Assembly (NCBI GenBank): GCA_037140715.1 | Contig: JBAXDX010000010.1 | Span: forward strand, 1 to 48,993 | Direction: 5' to 3' | From: JAUZPB01 sp037140715 | GTDB taxonomy: Bacteria > Bacteroidota > Ignavibacteria > Ignavibacteriales > SURF-24 | Length of the DNA: 48,993 nucleotides | In this document: positions 32,743 through 41,895 of the stretch, one piece after another | How the letters are laid out: each line of letters opens with the position of its first letter | How positions within the stretch are numbered: position 1 is the first letter of the stretch | The notes under the pieces: generated by a model | Database searches by the model: none | Told to the model about the DNA's origin: nothing | What the model saw: only the letters and a program-made list of their open reading frames with translations | Program-made: the position numbers and the translations under genes

Positions 32743-35700
32743 ATGTCTATTAATGGTTCTAACCAATCGCGTGTAAACTTTATCTTCAATTTATTAATGA
32801 AAGTTTCTAAGAACAGAACTATCTGGCGGCAGGAGAAAAAGCAATTATGGCGGGCTTTTGCTGTATTGATCGGAGGTCTGCTTTTAACGTTAACATTCAG
32901 TTTTATGGTAAAAAGTGTTGTAGAAAGAGATGCGGAAAAAGAGTTTAATTTTATTTGTAATGAACTTAAAAATAAGGTATCCGCGAGACTGCACACGCAC
33001 TCTCAATTACTCAGGAGTGGAGCCGCTTTTATTTCTACAGATATAGACGGAATAAACAGGGACAGATGGCGGAGTTATTATTTGCTCCAGAAGATTGAGC
33101 AGAATATTCCGGGTATCCAGGGAGTGGGGTATTCAATGATCATTCAGCCGGATCAGTTAGCTCTGCATGAGAAGAAAATACAAAGCGAAGGATTCCCGAA
33201 TTACTTTGTGAGACCGAAAGGAAAAAGAGATATATATACATCAATTATATATCTGGAACCATTCGCCGACAGGAACCTGCGTGCTTTCGGTTATGATATG
33301 TTTTCCGAACCAATCCGCAGAGCGGCAATGGAAAAAGCCAGGGATTATAATGTCGCATCTCTTTCAGGGAAGATTACGCTTGTTCAGGAAACCAGTAAGG
33401 GAGTTCAGTCGGGAACGCTTATGTATGTTCCGGTTTATATGAAAGGAATGCCGGTCACAACTACTGAGGAGCGCCGGCGTGCAATCCGGGGCTGGGCGTA
33501 CAGCCCTTACAGGATGGATGATATGATGTCGGGAATACTTGGCGGTTACGGAAGCATTAAAGAAAAGCATATACGCCTGGAAATATTTGACAACCCCTTA
33601 TATAGCGTAAACTCGTTACTTTATGACAATGACAGTAAGGAAATAAGCGATAATAAGAAAGCTGTTGTTTCTCCATTGTTCTCTCTGAGCGTTCCTGTTT
33701 CCTTCAACGGACATCAATGGTATTTACGGTTTACCCAGTATGATTCCGTTTCATCAGGTTTAGATTACAGCAAAGTATGGTCCAATGCAACGGGCGGAGC
33801 AATTGTGAGCTTTTTATTATCCGTACTTTATCTGGTTCTCATAAATACTAATATCAGGGCGCGTAAGTTAGCTGAAGAATTAACCAGGGATTTAAGTGAA
33901 AGCGAAGGGAAATACAGGACGATATTTACCAATGAAATTTATGCTATCTGCATTTTCGATTTAGAGACTCTCAAATTTCTTGAAGTGAATAATACGTATT
34001 GTTCAATGTATGGTTACAGTATAGAAGAACTTCTATCGGGGATGACTATTTATGATATTACTTCAGACCATCAGTCGTCAGATGCCGTTGTAAAGCAAGC
34101 ACTGAACCAGGGGACTATAGTTATTCCGCTTGAGTATCATAGGAGAAAAGATGGTACTATATTCCCTGTTGAAATTGTTGGTGGCACTTATATCTGGAGA
34201 GGAAGTAAAGTAATGTTTATTCTTGCTCAGGATATAACTAAGCGCCAGCAGGCGGATGAAGCACTAAGAGGGATTACCAATCGTTTATCGCTGGCTGTGC
34301 AGGCAGGCGGTATTGGCATCTGGGACTATGATGTTTTCCATAACAAGCTGATATGGGATGAGCAGATGTATTCATTATACGGAATTAAAGAAAAGAATTT
34401 CAGCGGGGCTTATGAAGCCTGGAGAAATGGTCTGCACCCTGAAGATATGGAGCGCGGAGACAAGGAAATTCAGATGGCTCTCAGTGGCGAAAAAGATTTT
34501 GATACTGAGTTTCGTGTTGTCTGGGCAGATGGAACTGTTCACAACATACGAGCTATGGCCCTGGTGCAGCGCGATTCACTTGGCAATCCTCTTCGCATGA
34601 TAGGCACTAACTGGGATGTAACAGTTCAAAAGCAGACAGAGTCGGAGCTTGAAAATTTACTTGAGGAACTTATCTATACAAAAGGTATTCTTGAGAAAAG
34701 AGCGGATGAATTAGTTGCGGTAAATATTGACCTGGATGAAGCCAGAATAAAAGCCGAATCGGCGAATATAGCAAAGTCTATGTTTCTTGCGAATGTGAGC
34801 CACGAAATACGCACGCCTATGAATGCAATACTTGGTTTTTCGGAGATATTATTAAACCGTATAACTGACAAGACTACACAAGGTTATCTGAAGACTATTT
34901 TTTCAAGCGGGAAATCATTACTCCGCTTAATTAATGACATTCTTGATTTATCTAAAATTGAAGCCGGAAAACTGGCAATGAAACTGGTGGCAGTTAACCT
35001 TGAAAAGCTTATCGGCGATATTATTTTACTCCTGAATAACAGAGCTGAGGACAAGGGACTCGCGTTGCTGGTAGAATGCCCTCCTGATTTCCCGAAATCA
35101 ATTATGGCAGATGAAATCAGAATCCGTCAGATTTTAGTAAATATCTTAGGCAATGCGATTAAGTTTACAAAGCAGGGTTATATTAAGAGTACGGTTAAAA
35201 TTAATAATTTTCATAAAGATGAAAATATCTTTGACTTTTCCATAATCATTGAAGATACTGGAATTGGTATCTCCGAAGATGATCAGAAAATAGTATTTGA
35301 GCCGTTCGGTCAGGCATATCAGACCGCCGCACAGAATGCATCGGGAACAGGGCTTGGACTTGCTATTTCTAACCGTCTGGCTGAACTAATGGGAGGTAAA
35401 ATCGGGCTTGAAAGTAAATTAAATGAAGGAAGCAGGTTTACTCTTAATCTGAATAACATAGAATATTTTGATTACGAGGTAGATTCATCGGCCGAATCTG
35501 AAATACAGCCAAATAGTATACGGTTTGAACAAAAAACTGTTATGATTATTGATGATGTAATTCAAAATATTGAACTGTTAAAAGTGTTTCTGGCGGAACA
35601 GCCGTTTACGATACTGGAAGGATATAACGGGAAAGAAGCAATTGAAATGGCAAATAAATATAAGCCGGATATTATTTTTATGGATATCAGAATGCCGGGG

Positions 35701-36228
35701 ATTGATGGAGTAACGGCAACTGAATTATTAAAAAACAATGCTGAAACAAGTTTAATTCCGATTATTGCGTTTACCGCATCATTGTCATCTGAAAAAGAGA
35801 ATAGCGATCTGCTGATATTTGATGATTTTGTATTCAAACCGACATCTAAAAATAAATTATTCTCAGCACTTGTAAAATTTATCCCATATACCATCGTTAA
35901 AGCGGAGGATGAAGCAGAACCCGGGGATAATCTGGAAGAGATATCCGGACTGCCGGATTCTGACAAGGTTGTTTTAAAGAAAGTTATTGAAGAACTGGAA
36001 TCCGTTTTTATGAATAAAGTCAAAGAACTTTCTGAAATTTTCGAGTTGGATGAAATAGATGTGTTTATCAACAATTTAGATAAATATATAAACACGAACA
36101 AAATCCCTTATTTTAATAATTATCTCAGTGAAATTAAATCAGCCAGAAATGGTTTTGATATTGAAATAATTCAGAGACTGCTCAGACATTTTGGCAGTCA
36201 TATTCAAAAAATAAAAAATAATTTATAA
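32743..36228 (+). CDS. Hybrid sensor histidine kinase (CHASE-PAS-PAS-HisKA-ATPase-REC)
   Basis: This 1161-residue membrane kinase has a first helix at about residues 38-58 and an extracytoplasmic CHASE domain at about 65-300 (IPGIQGVGYSMIIQ, RDYNVASLSGKITLVQE, GTLMYVPVY). A second helix follows at about 345-368, then two PAS domains (about 385-500 and 510-630). HisKA has the acceptor His687 in NVSHEIRTPMNAILGF. The ATPase domain has NILGNAIKF, EDTGIGIS and GTGLGLAIS. A receiver domain has Asp981 in IFMDIRMPG. The last 100 residues are helical and may be an HPt-like or helper region; no clear HPt His motif is seen. CHASE domains sense small extracellular ligands. The gene heads a phosphorelay cluster, and a decayed copy of its 3' end lies at 36670-36790. 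Confidence 0.93.
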   Translation: MSINGSNQSRVNFIFNLLMKVSKNRTIWRQEKKQLWRAFAVLIGGLLLTLTFSFMVKSVVERDAEKEFNFICNELKNKVSARLHTHSQLLRSGAAFISTDIDGINRDRWRSYYLLQKIEQNIPGIQGVGYSMIIQPDQLALHEKKIQSEGFPNYFVRPKGKRDIYTSIIYLEPFADRNLRAFGYDMFSEPIRRAAMEKARDYNVASLSGKITLVQETSKGVQSGTLMYVPVYMKGMPVTTTEERRRAIRGWAYSPYRMDDMMSGILGGYGSIKEKHIRLEIFDNPLYSVNSLLYDNDSKEISDNKKAVVSPLFSLSVPVSFNGHQWYLRFTQYDSVSSGLDYSKVWSNATGGAIVSFLLSVLYLVLINTNIRARKLAEELTRDLSESEGKYRTIFTNEIYAICIFDLETLKFLEVNNTYCSMYGYSIEELLSGMTIYDITSDHQSSDAVVKQALNQGTIVIPLEYHRRKDGTIFPVEIVGGTYIWRGSKVMFILAQDITKRQQADEALRGITNRLSLAVQAGGIGIWDYDVFHNKLIWDEQMYSLYGIKEKNFSGAYEAWRNGLHPEDMERGDKEIQMALSGEKDFDTEFRVVWADGTVHNIRAMALVQRDSLGNPLRMIGTNWDVTVQKQTESELENLLEELIYTKGILEKRADELVAVNIDLDEARIKAESANIAKSMFLANVSHEIRTPMNAILGFSEILLNRITDKTTQGYLKTIFSSGKSLLRLINDILDLSKIEAGKLAMKLVAVNLEKLIGDIILLLNNRAEDKGLALLVECPPDFPKSIMADEIRIRQILVNILGNAIKFTKQGYIKSTVKINNFHKDENIFDFSIIIEDTGIGISEDDQKIVFEPFGQAYQTAAQNASGTGLGLAISNRLAELMGGKIGLESKLNEGSRFTLNLNNIEYFDYEVDSSAESEIQPNSIRFEQKTVMIIDDVIQNIELLKVFLAEQPFTILEGYNGKEAIEMANKYKPDIIFMDIRMPGIDGVTATELLKNNAETSLIPIIAFTASLSSEKENSDLLIFDDFVFKPTSKNKLFSALVKFIPYTIVKAEDEAEPGDNLEEISGLPDSDKVVLKKVIEELESVFMNKVKELSEIFELDEIDVFINNLDKYINTNKIPYFNNYLSEIKSARNGFDIEIIQRLLRHFGSHIQKIKNNL

Positions 36229-36264
36229 GAGTTAATTGTTCTTCACAATATAAAATAGCAGAAG

Positions 36265-36651
36265 ATGAGACGTTCAGTTTTAATTGTTGATGATAATCCT
36301 GTTAACCTGAAATTAGCTGCTGTAATTTTAAGCCCGTATTATCAGCTTTCAATAACTGATAACGGGGCGACAGCGATTAAGATTGCTGAGTTTAAGCGTC
36401 CGGATTTAATTCTTTTGGATATAATGATGCCAGATATTTCCGGTTTTGATTTATGCGTACGTTTTAAAAAGAACGAGAGGACAAAAAATATTCCGATTAT
36501 TTTTCTGACAGCAAAAAATGAAGCAAGCGATATAATGAAGGCTTTTGAAATTGGAGGAGTTGATTACATTCTGAAGCCTTTTAATGCCAGTGATATACTC
36601 TTCCGGGTAAAGGCACAGATTGACTTAAAAGATAACCAGGAGAAATTTTAA
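36265..36651 (+). CDS. Single-domain response regulator
   Basis: This 128-residue receiver domain has the acidic pair Asp9-Asp10 (LIVDDNPVNLKL), phospho-acceptor Asp52 (LILLDIMMP), a Thr in FLTAK and Lys104 in YILKPF. All catalytic residues are present and there is no output domain, so it would relay phosphate or act by protein contact. It lies 36 bases after the hybrid kinase. It is about 60 percent identical by eye to the receiver half of the next gene (shared phrases NPVNLKL, ILSPYY or VLSPYY, LSITD, GG-DYILKPF), which shows that the two arose by duplication. Confidence 0.93.
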   Translation: MRRSVLIVDDNPVNLKLAAVILSPYYQLSITDNGATAIKIAEFKRPDLILLDIMMPDISGFDLCVRFKKNERTKNIPIIFLTAKNEASDIMKAFEIGGVDYILKPFNASDILFRVKAQIDLKDNQEKF

Positions 36652-36669
36652 CCGTAGGAAGCACTATAT

Positions 36670-36790
36670 AAACTCAAATATCGTAGTGAAATAAAGCAAC
36701 CGGAAATGGTTTTGATATTGGAAGGAACCCTGGTACTATTTAAAACAGTTTAGCAGTCATATTTAGAGAATTAAAAAATAATTTATAATA
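36670..36790 (+). pseudogene. Decayed copy of the 3' end of the hybrid kinase gene
   Basis: The bases 36670-36790 match 36112-36232, the end of the hybrid kinase gene. The shared blocks include GAAATGGTTTTGATATTG, CAGTCATATT and TTAAAAAATAATTTATAA. Frameshifts and substitutions have destroyed the reading frame. The copy sits just ahead of the second receiver gene, exactly as the original sits ahead of the first. Confidence 0.85.
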
Positions 36791-36826
36791 GTAAAATATT
36801 TTTCATAATATAAAACAGAAATAAAG

Positions 36827-37930
36827 ATGAAACATTCAATTTTAGTTGTTGATGATAATCCGGTCAATTTAAAATTAGTTGCCTCAGTTCTAAGCCCATA
36901 TTATAAACTTTCAATAACTGATAAAGGGGAAGCAACAATTAAAATTGCAGAGTTAAAGATGCCGGATGTGATTCTTCTGGATGTAATGATGCCTGGCATT
37001 TCCGGGTTCGATGTATGCAGGCAGTTAAGACAAAATGAGAAGACAAAAGATATTCTGATTATTTTTCTGACAGCAAAAACCGAGGAAAGCGATATCTCAA
37101 TGGCTTTTGACATTGGAGGAGCCGATTATATTTTGAAGCCTTTCAAATCCAAGGAAATACTATCCCGAATAAAGATACAGATTGACTTAAAAGAAGCCCA
37201 GTACAGATTAAAAAAGCAAAATGAAGAGATGAAAGAAATTATCGCGAATCGGGATAAATTATTTTATATAATTGCCCATGACTTAAAAAGTCCATTTTCC
37301 GGTATTCTGGGCATGACAGAAATGGTGTCCGCCGGCATGGATATATTTTCAAAAGATGAGCTTGTAGAAATTGGAAAATCAATGCACCGGTCGATTTCAA
37401 ATGTTTATGGACTGATTGAAAACCTGTTGGACTGGGCGCGTATGCAAAAGGGACAAATAGAGTTCAATCCTAAAGAGATAGATATTTATAAAATTGTAGA
37501 ACAATCTATATCCGTTGTCGAGCAGAGAGTTGTTCAAAAAGGAATAACTATTAGTAATGAAGTATCAGAAGAACTAAGAATAAACGCAGATGAAAATATG
37601 TTTTATGTGATTATTAGAAATCTTATATACAACGCGGTAAAGTTTACTGCGCACAAAGGTGAAATCAAAATCACAGCTAATATATCTGACGGCAAAGAAG
37701 TAATAATATCAGTAAATGATACCGGAATTGGGATATCCGCTGATAATTTAGGTAAATTATTTAAAATTGGAGAAACAGTTAAAAACAAAGGAACTGACGG
37801 AGAACCAAGTACAGGACTGGGGTTGTTGCTTTGCACGGAGTATGTAAAAACACACGGCGGTCGAATCTGGGCCGAAAGTGAAGAAGGAAAAGGGAGCACA
37901 TTTCATATCGCGTTGCCAATTGTTGTTTAA
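36827..37930 (+). CDS. Receiver-histidine kinase fusion protein
   Basis: This 367-residue soluble protein has an N-terminal receiver domain with Asp9-Asp10, acceptor Asp52 (VILLDVMMP) and Lys104 (YILKPF). A short coiled coil (about 120-142) follows. HisKA has His151 in IIAHDLKSPFSGI. The ATPase domain has NLIYNAVKF, NDTGIGIS, and the G2 box GLGLLLC, then GGRIWAESEEGKGSTFHI. Both catalytic modules look intact, so it can accept phosphate and also autophosphorylate. There is no transmembrane segment, so input must come through the receiver, probably from the hybrid kinase upstream. It is the product of a tandem duplication with the gene at 36265. Confidence 0.93.
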   Translation: MKHSILVVDDNPVNLKLVASVLSPYYKLSITDKGEATIKIAELKMPDVILLDVMMPGISGFDVCRQLRQNEKTKDILIIFLTAKTEESDISMAFDIGGADYILKPFKSKEILSRIKIQIDLKEAQYRLKKQNEEMKEIIANRDKLFYIIAHDLKSPFSGILGMTEMVSAGMDIFSKDELVEIGKSMHRSISNVYGLIENLLDWARMQKGQIEFNPKEIDIYKIVEQSISVVEQRVVQKGITISNEVSEELRINADENMFYVIIRNLIYNAVKFTAHKGEIKITANISDGKEVIISVNDTGIGISADNLGKLFKIGETVKNKGTDGEPSTGLGLLLCTEYVKTHGGRIWAESEEGKGSTFHIALPIVV

Positions 37931-37953
37931 GCCGCGGTTATTTACGCCTGTAA

Positions 37954-38106
37954 AAAGGTGTCATTACCTGCAATGAAAGAAGGGACGTGGCGGAAGTAGT
38001 GAAAGGGAAAGTTCCTGCAAATCGGGCAGGAGAATCATTGAAGGAGATAATTACGGGTACAGCAGAACTGATAAGCAGGAATGTCGAAGGAATAAGTAAC
38101 GAATGA
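37954..38106 (+). pseudogene. Fragment resembling a methyl-accepting chemotaxis protein signalling domain
   Basis: A 50-codon open frame without a good start ends at a TGA at 38104. It reads KVPANRAGESLKEIITGTAE followed by LISRNVEGISNE. This has the heptad spacing and the AGESLKEI...V-GIS-E phrasing of the cytoplasmic hairpin of MCPs. The usual tip and the second helix are absent. It is probably a remnant between the kinase and the next receiver gene; the identification rests on about 40 residues. The remainder of 37931-38253 shows no gene. Confidence 0.45.
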
Positions 38107-38253
38107 AAGTGGAACATGGTAATAATTGCATTCTTTCATGTTTAGATTTTTTCATATAAAGGATCTGGAATCCCGACTGAGATAAGTGGCGCACTAAAAT
38201 CATATAGTTCAAAATAATGGGGCAGAATATAAAATCATTCTTAGGATAGAATA

Positions 38254-38658
38254 ATGATAAAATTAGAGAACCAAGACAAGGCTAAAGTAAAAATATTAAT
38301 TGTAGAAGATGAATTTGTTCTATCAATATATATTAAAAGAGCTATAGAAAAGCTCGGCTATTCTGTGGTAGGGCATGCGAAGACAGGCGAGATAGCAATT
38401 CAGATAGCAAAAGAAAAAATACCTGATTTAGTCATTATGGATATTAATTTAGGAAATGGAATTGACGGTATAGAAACAGCAAGGCAAATTTTAAAAATGT
38501 CTGCGATACCAATAATATTTTCTACGGGAAATTCAGATAGTCATACTGTTGAAAGAGCAAATAGAGTTTGTCAGGACGGCTTTCTTACTAAACCGTACCA
38601 GCCTGAGCAGCTAAAAAAAGCTATTGAATCAGTTTTAATGAAGAGTAAAAGTATATGA
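38254..38658 (+). CDS. Single-domain response regulator
   Basis: This 134-residue receiver-only protein has acidic residues in ILIVEDEFVLSIYI, acceptor Asp in LVIMDINLGNGIDGIE, a Thr in FSTGNSD and a Lys in FLTKPYQ. It belongs to the subgroup with MDINL-G-DGIE that often pairs with PAS-containing kinases, and is not a copy of the receivers at 36265 and 36827. It has no output domain. It may be a phosphate sink or intermediate in the cluster. It is separated from the upstream kinase by 323 bases that hold a decayed MCP-like fragment, so it may have its own promoter. Confidence 0.9.
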   Translation: MIKLENQDKAKVKILIVEDEFVLSIYIKRAIEKLGYSVVGHAKTGEIAIQIAKEKIPDLVIMDINLGNGIDGIETARQILKMSAIPIIFSTGNSDSHTVERANRVCQDGFLTKPYQPEQLKKAIESVLMKSKSI

Positions 38659-38945
38659 GAGTATAACAGCGTGATTTCTAAAGTTTAGAGAAGACTGTTG
38701 CACACAAGTATAAAAATAATCAGGACATAAGTTGAACTTAAATCAACTAATAATTTATACCTTGCACGGTTGCTGTCTGCCTGAATAATAAGACACATTA
38801 CTTTAATCCATTCTGCCTGCCATAATTTTAGATATTCACGAAGAATTTTGTTAAATTTCAACAGTATGAAGTTTTATAATATTTAACTACCATGTTCCGC
38901 ATATATTCCGGTGTTTCAAATTAATATTTATAAGGAGGTTTCTGT

Positions 38946-40106
38946 ATGGATAATTTTGATTTCTATAACCCTGTAAAAATAATTTTTGGAAAAGATCAGC
39001 TTAAGAGACTAAGAGATTTGATCCCGACTAATCAGAAAGTTCTTATTCTTTACGGAGGCGGGAGTATCCATAAAAATGGTGTTTATAAGCAGGCTGTTGC
39101 AGCTCTTAAAAATCACGAAGTTTATGAATTCAGCGGAATTGAACCTAATCCGAGATATGAAACAGCGATGAAAGCTGTTGAAATAGTAAGAGAAAAGAAA
39201 ATTGATATGCTTCTTGCAATAGGTGGCGGATCAGTTATAGATGCTGCAAAATTTATTGCTGTTGCTGCTTTATATGAAGGTACGGATCCATGGGACATAT
39301 TAACCGGAGCAACGAAGCCGGCAGGGTCAGTCCCGATTGGAGTTATACTTACTTTACCGGCAACCGGTTCGGAAATGAATTCCGGCTCAGTAATAACAAA
39401 AGAGTCCACGCATGAAAAATTGGCATTTATGTCCCCCCTGTCTTTCCCAAAATTCTCATTCCTTCTTCCCGAAGCAGCGGCAACACTACCAAAGAAACAG
39501 ATAGCTAACGGAGTAGTTGACGCATTTGTTCACGTAATTGAGCAGTATGTAAACTATCCGGTTAATACTCCTTTGCAGGACAGGTTTGCCGAATCAATTT
39601 TGCAGACGCTGGTTGAGGAAGGTCCAAAAGTTTATGCTAATCCTGCAGATTATGATGCTATGAGTAATTTAATGTTGTCAGCAACGATAGCATTAAACGG
39701 ACTTATTGGAATGGCAGTACCTCAGGACTGGTCAATACATGGAATCGGGCATGAGTTAACCGCTTTGCATGAGATAGATCATGCTCGGACGCTTGCTATT
39801 GTACTGCCAGGGTTATGGAAGATTTTCAGAAAGGAAAAGAAAGAGAAGATTCTTCAGTATGGCAAAAGAGTATGGCAGATAACGGAAGGAAGTGAAGAGG
39901 AAAGGGTTGATGAAGCCATTGCCAGGACGGTTGAGTTCTTTGAATCTTTAGGTGTGAAGACAAAGCTTAAAGATTATAACGTTCAGGAAGACTCAATAGA
40001 GAAGATTGCAGTTCGTTTTGAAGAAAGAGGCTGGAAAGCATTTGGAGACCGCAGGCTTGTAACTCCTCAAAAGGTCAGAGAAATTCTTATGTTACAATTG
40101 GGATAG
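38946..40106 (+). CDS. yqhD: YqhD-like iron-containing alcohol dehydrogenase
   Basis: This 386-residue cytosolic enzyme is similar in length to E. coli YqhD (387). It reads DFYNPVKIIFGK at the N-terminus, the nucleotide-binding GGGS motifs (ILYGGGS at about 35-40 and AIGGGSVIDAAKF at 91-103), and the metal ligands Asp192, His196, His265 and His279, which line up with the four YqhD ligands two residues later. HGIGHELTALHEIDHARTLA is characteristic. It probably reduces aldehydes with NADPH, protecting against reactive aldehydes or acting in alcohol metabolism. The start is set by a strong Shine-Dalgarno (AAGGAGG) seven bases before the ATG. The gene appears to stand alone. Confidence 0.93.
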   Translation: MDNFDFYNPVKIIFGKDQLKRLRDLIPTNQKVLILYGGGSIHKNGVYKQAVAALKNHEVYEFSGIEPNPRYETAMKAVEIVREKKIDMLLAIGGGSVIDAAKFIAVAALYEGTDPWDILTGATKPAGSVPIGVILTLPATGSEMNSGSVITKESTHEKLAFMSPLSFPKFSFLLPEAAATLPKKQIANGVVDAFVHVIEQYVNYPVNTPLQDRFAESILQTLVEEGPKVYANPADYDAMSNLMLSATIALNGLIGMAVPQDWSIHGIGHELTALHEIDHARTLAIVLPGLWKIFRKEKKEKILQYGKRVWQITEGSEEERVDEAIARTVEFFESLGVKTKLKDYNVQEDSIEKIAVRFEERGWKAFGDRRLVTPQKVREILMLQLG

Positions 40107-40265
40107 TATCCTGGTGCCGGGAAAACAGAGGCTGGCGTTCAGAATGCGTTATCTGAATTTCAGTTCCTGAACTTTCTTATCTACGGTGAGGGCAGATTTA
40201 ACTTTTCCATTGATATTGTGGTATCTTAGTATATATGAAGTATTCACTTTATCTGTTCTGAAATA

Positions 40266-41576
40266 TCAAAGTAAATGTAGTTCCGGTACCCTTAAGGCTG
40301 TCGACAAGTATTTCCACCTTATATTTATCTCGCAATATTTGTAAACCAGTGCCAGCCCGAGTCCGTTGCCTTCATATCTGCGTGTATATCCCTGCTCTTC
40401 CTGTGTAAACGGCTTAAAAATATCCTGTAAATATTCTGATGAGATGCCAATTCCGGTATCAGAAATAATTATACATGTATTACCCTGCTGATTCATTGAT
40501 AATTTTATATCGATATTTCCACTATTTGTATATTTAATAGCATTATCAATCAGATTGATAAAAATCTGTTCAAGAGAGTACTGATCAGCGACAATAGTGC
40601 AGTCCTTTTCGGGCAATGTAAGTGAGAGATTAAGATTCCTATCCAGTGCCTTATCAAGATACTTGGGATAAATTTTTTTAAGCATATCCTCGCCAAGTTT
40701 TATTTCTTTAAAGACTCCTTCAAAGTCGCCTGCCTGAATTTCCGACATATTAAGTATCAGTTCGATAGTTCTGATTATTCTATCTCCCGCTTTTTCAATC
40801 AGATCGAAGCATTCCTTCTGAAACTCATTTGCTTCAGTTGCAAGTTCCTCCTGCAACAGACGTGTAAAGTTAAAAATAGTGTTTATCGGAGTTCTTATCT
40901 CGTGAGAAATCTGTGCAAGAAATTCTGACTTAATCCTATCGGATTTTTCTGCTTTTTCCTTAGCCAGGATAAGCTGCTCTTCATACATTTTCTTTTCGGT
41001 TATTTCCTTAAGCAGAAGCCTGTTTGCCTTTTTAAGTTCTTTAGTGCGGGATTTCACTTTATCTTCGAGTTGGGAATGAGCGGCCGCAAGAGCTTCCTCC
41101 GTACGTTTTCTTAAAGCTATTTCCTGCAGAAGCTGTTGGTTTTTATGCTCAAGCTCTTTTCTTATCGCATAAATTACCAGGTGGGATTTAACGCGGGTAA
41201 GCACATCCTCAATCTGGTAGGGTTTCGTAATATAATCAATTCCGCCCGCTTCGAAGCCGCGCACTTTGTTGGATACCTCATCAAGTGCAGTAATAAATAT
41301 AATTGGAACATCATTTAATGTACTAATCTCCTTAATCTTCAGCGAAACTTCAATTCCGTCTATATCCGGCATCATTACATCCAGAAGTATCAGGTTAGGT
41401 TTTTTCGCTTTTGCCTGTTTGATGGCGCTTTTGCCATTATAAGCCTTGCAGACGCGGAAACCTTCAGTCTCGAGAAACTCACACATCAGGTTGAGGTTCT
41501 GTTTGTTATCATCTACTGCCAAAATCAGATAATTCTGGCATTCTTCCTCTGTAAATTTGCCTATGCCGACTTCCAT
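40266..41576 (-). CDS. Receiver-histidine kinase with a frameshifted C-terminus
   Basis: This 436-residue soluble protein has a receiver domain with acceptor Asp65 (LILLDVMMP) and Lys in YITKPY. A long coiled coil runs from about 140 to 212. HisKA has His224 in QISHEIRTPINTIFNF, and the ATPase domain has NLIDNAIKYT, DTGIGIS and GNGLGLALV. The last 20 residues (from about EIN) do not look like a kinase end. In the next frame the DNA reads KVEILVDSLKGTGTTFTLIF and ends at a TAA at 40249-40251. A single-base loss near 40320-40323 therefore replaced the final two strands. Activity may be impaired, although the ATP-binding boxes are kept. A sequencing error cannot be excluded. The gene is convergent with yqhD. 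Confidence 0.88.
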   Translation of the reverse strand: MEVGIGKFTEEECQNYLILAVDDNKQNLNLMCEFLETEGFRVCKAYNGKSAIKQAKAKKPNLILLDVMMPDIDGIEVSLKIKEISTLNDVPIIFITALDEVSNKVRGFEAGGIDYITKPYQIEDVLTRVKSHLVIYAIRKELEHKNQQLLQEIALRKRTEEALAAAHSQLEDKVKSRTKELKKANRLLLKEITEKKMYEEQLILAKEKAEKSDRIKSEFLAQISHEIRTPINTIFNFTRLLQEELATEANEFQKECFDLIEKAGDRIIRTIELILNMSEIQAGDFEGVFKEIKLGEDMLKKIYPKYLDKALDRNLNLSLTLPEKDCTIVADQYSLEQIFINLIDNAIKYTNSGNIDIKLSMNQQGNTCIIISDTGIGISSEYLQDIFKPFTQEEQGYTRRYEGNGLGLALVYKYCEINIRWKYLSTALRVPELHLL

Positions 41577-41788
41577 GTTGCCTCTGGAGTGTTCAACTAG
41601 ATAAGTTGATTTAATCGATTAATTTTCATACGAATTTACAAATTTCTTTTAATAAATTCAGTATGTCTTTAAAAAAACTACAATAAAAATTCTACAGCAA
41701 TATAAAACCGGCGGGGAATCTTTTGGACAGGGAAGCTTGTATATGTCAGCCTGATTAAAGACAAAACAAGTCCATCGAATGAATACAT

Positions 41789-41854
41789 ATTCACGTGGCG
41801 AATATAAAATCATATTATCGAATTTGACATTCATCCGGCGAATTAGTACTTTTT
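41789..41854 (+). promoter_or_regulatory. Promoter with duplicated operator-like motif for the RND efflux operon
   Basis: Two 15-base motifs, ATTCACGTGGCGAAT at 41789-41803 and ATTCATCCGGCGAAT at 41829-41843, lie exactly 40 bases apart. A promoter-like pair surrounds the second: TTG at 41824-41826, a 20-base spacer, then TACTTTTT at 41847-41854 (one mismatch to TANNTTTG). The second motif therefore sits in the spacer, a normal repressor position, 53 bases before the TetR start. The rest of 41577-41895 shows no gene. Confidence 0.55.
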
Positions 41855-41895
41855 CAAGTGAATATTAATTCTATATAATAAAATGGTGATTCAGG

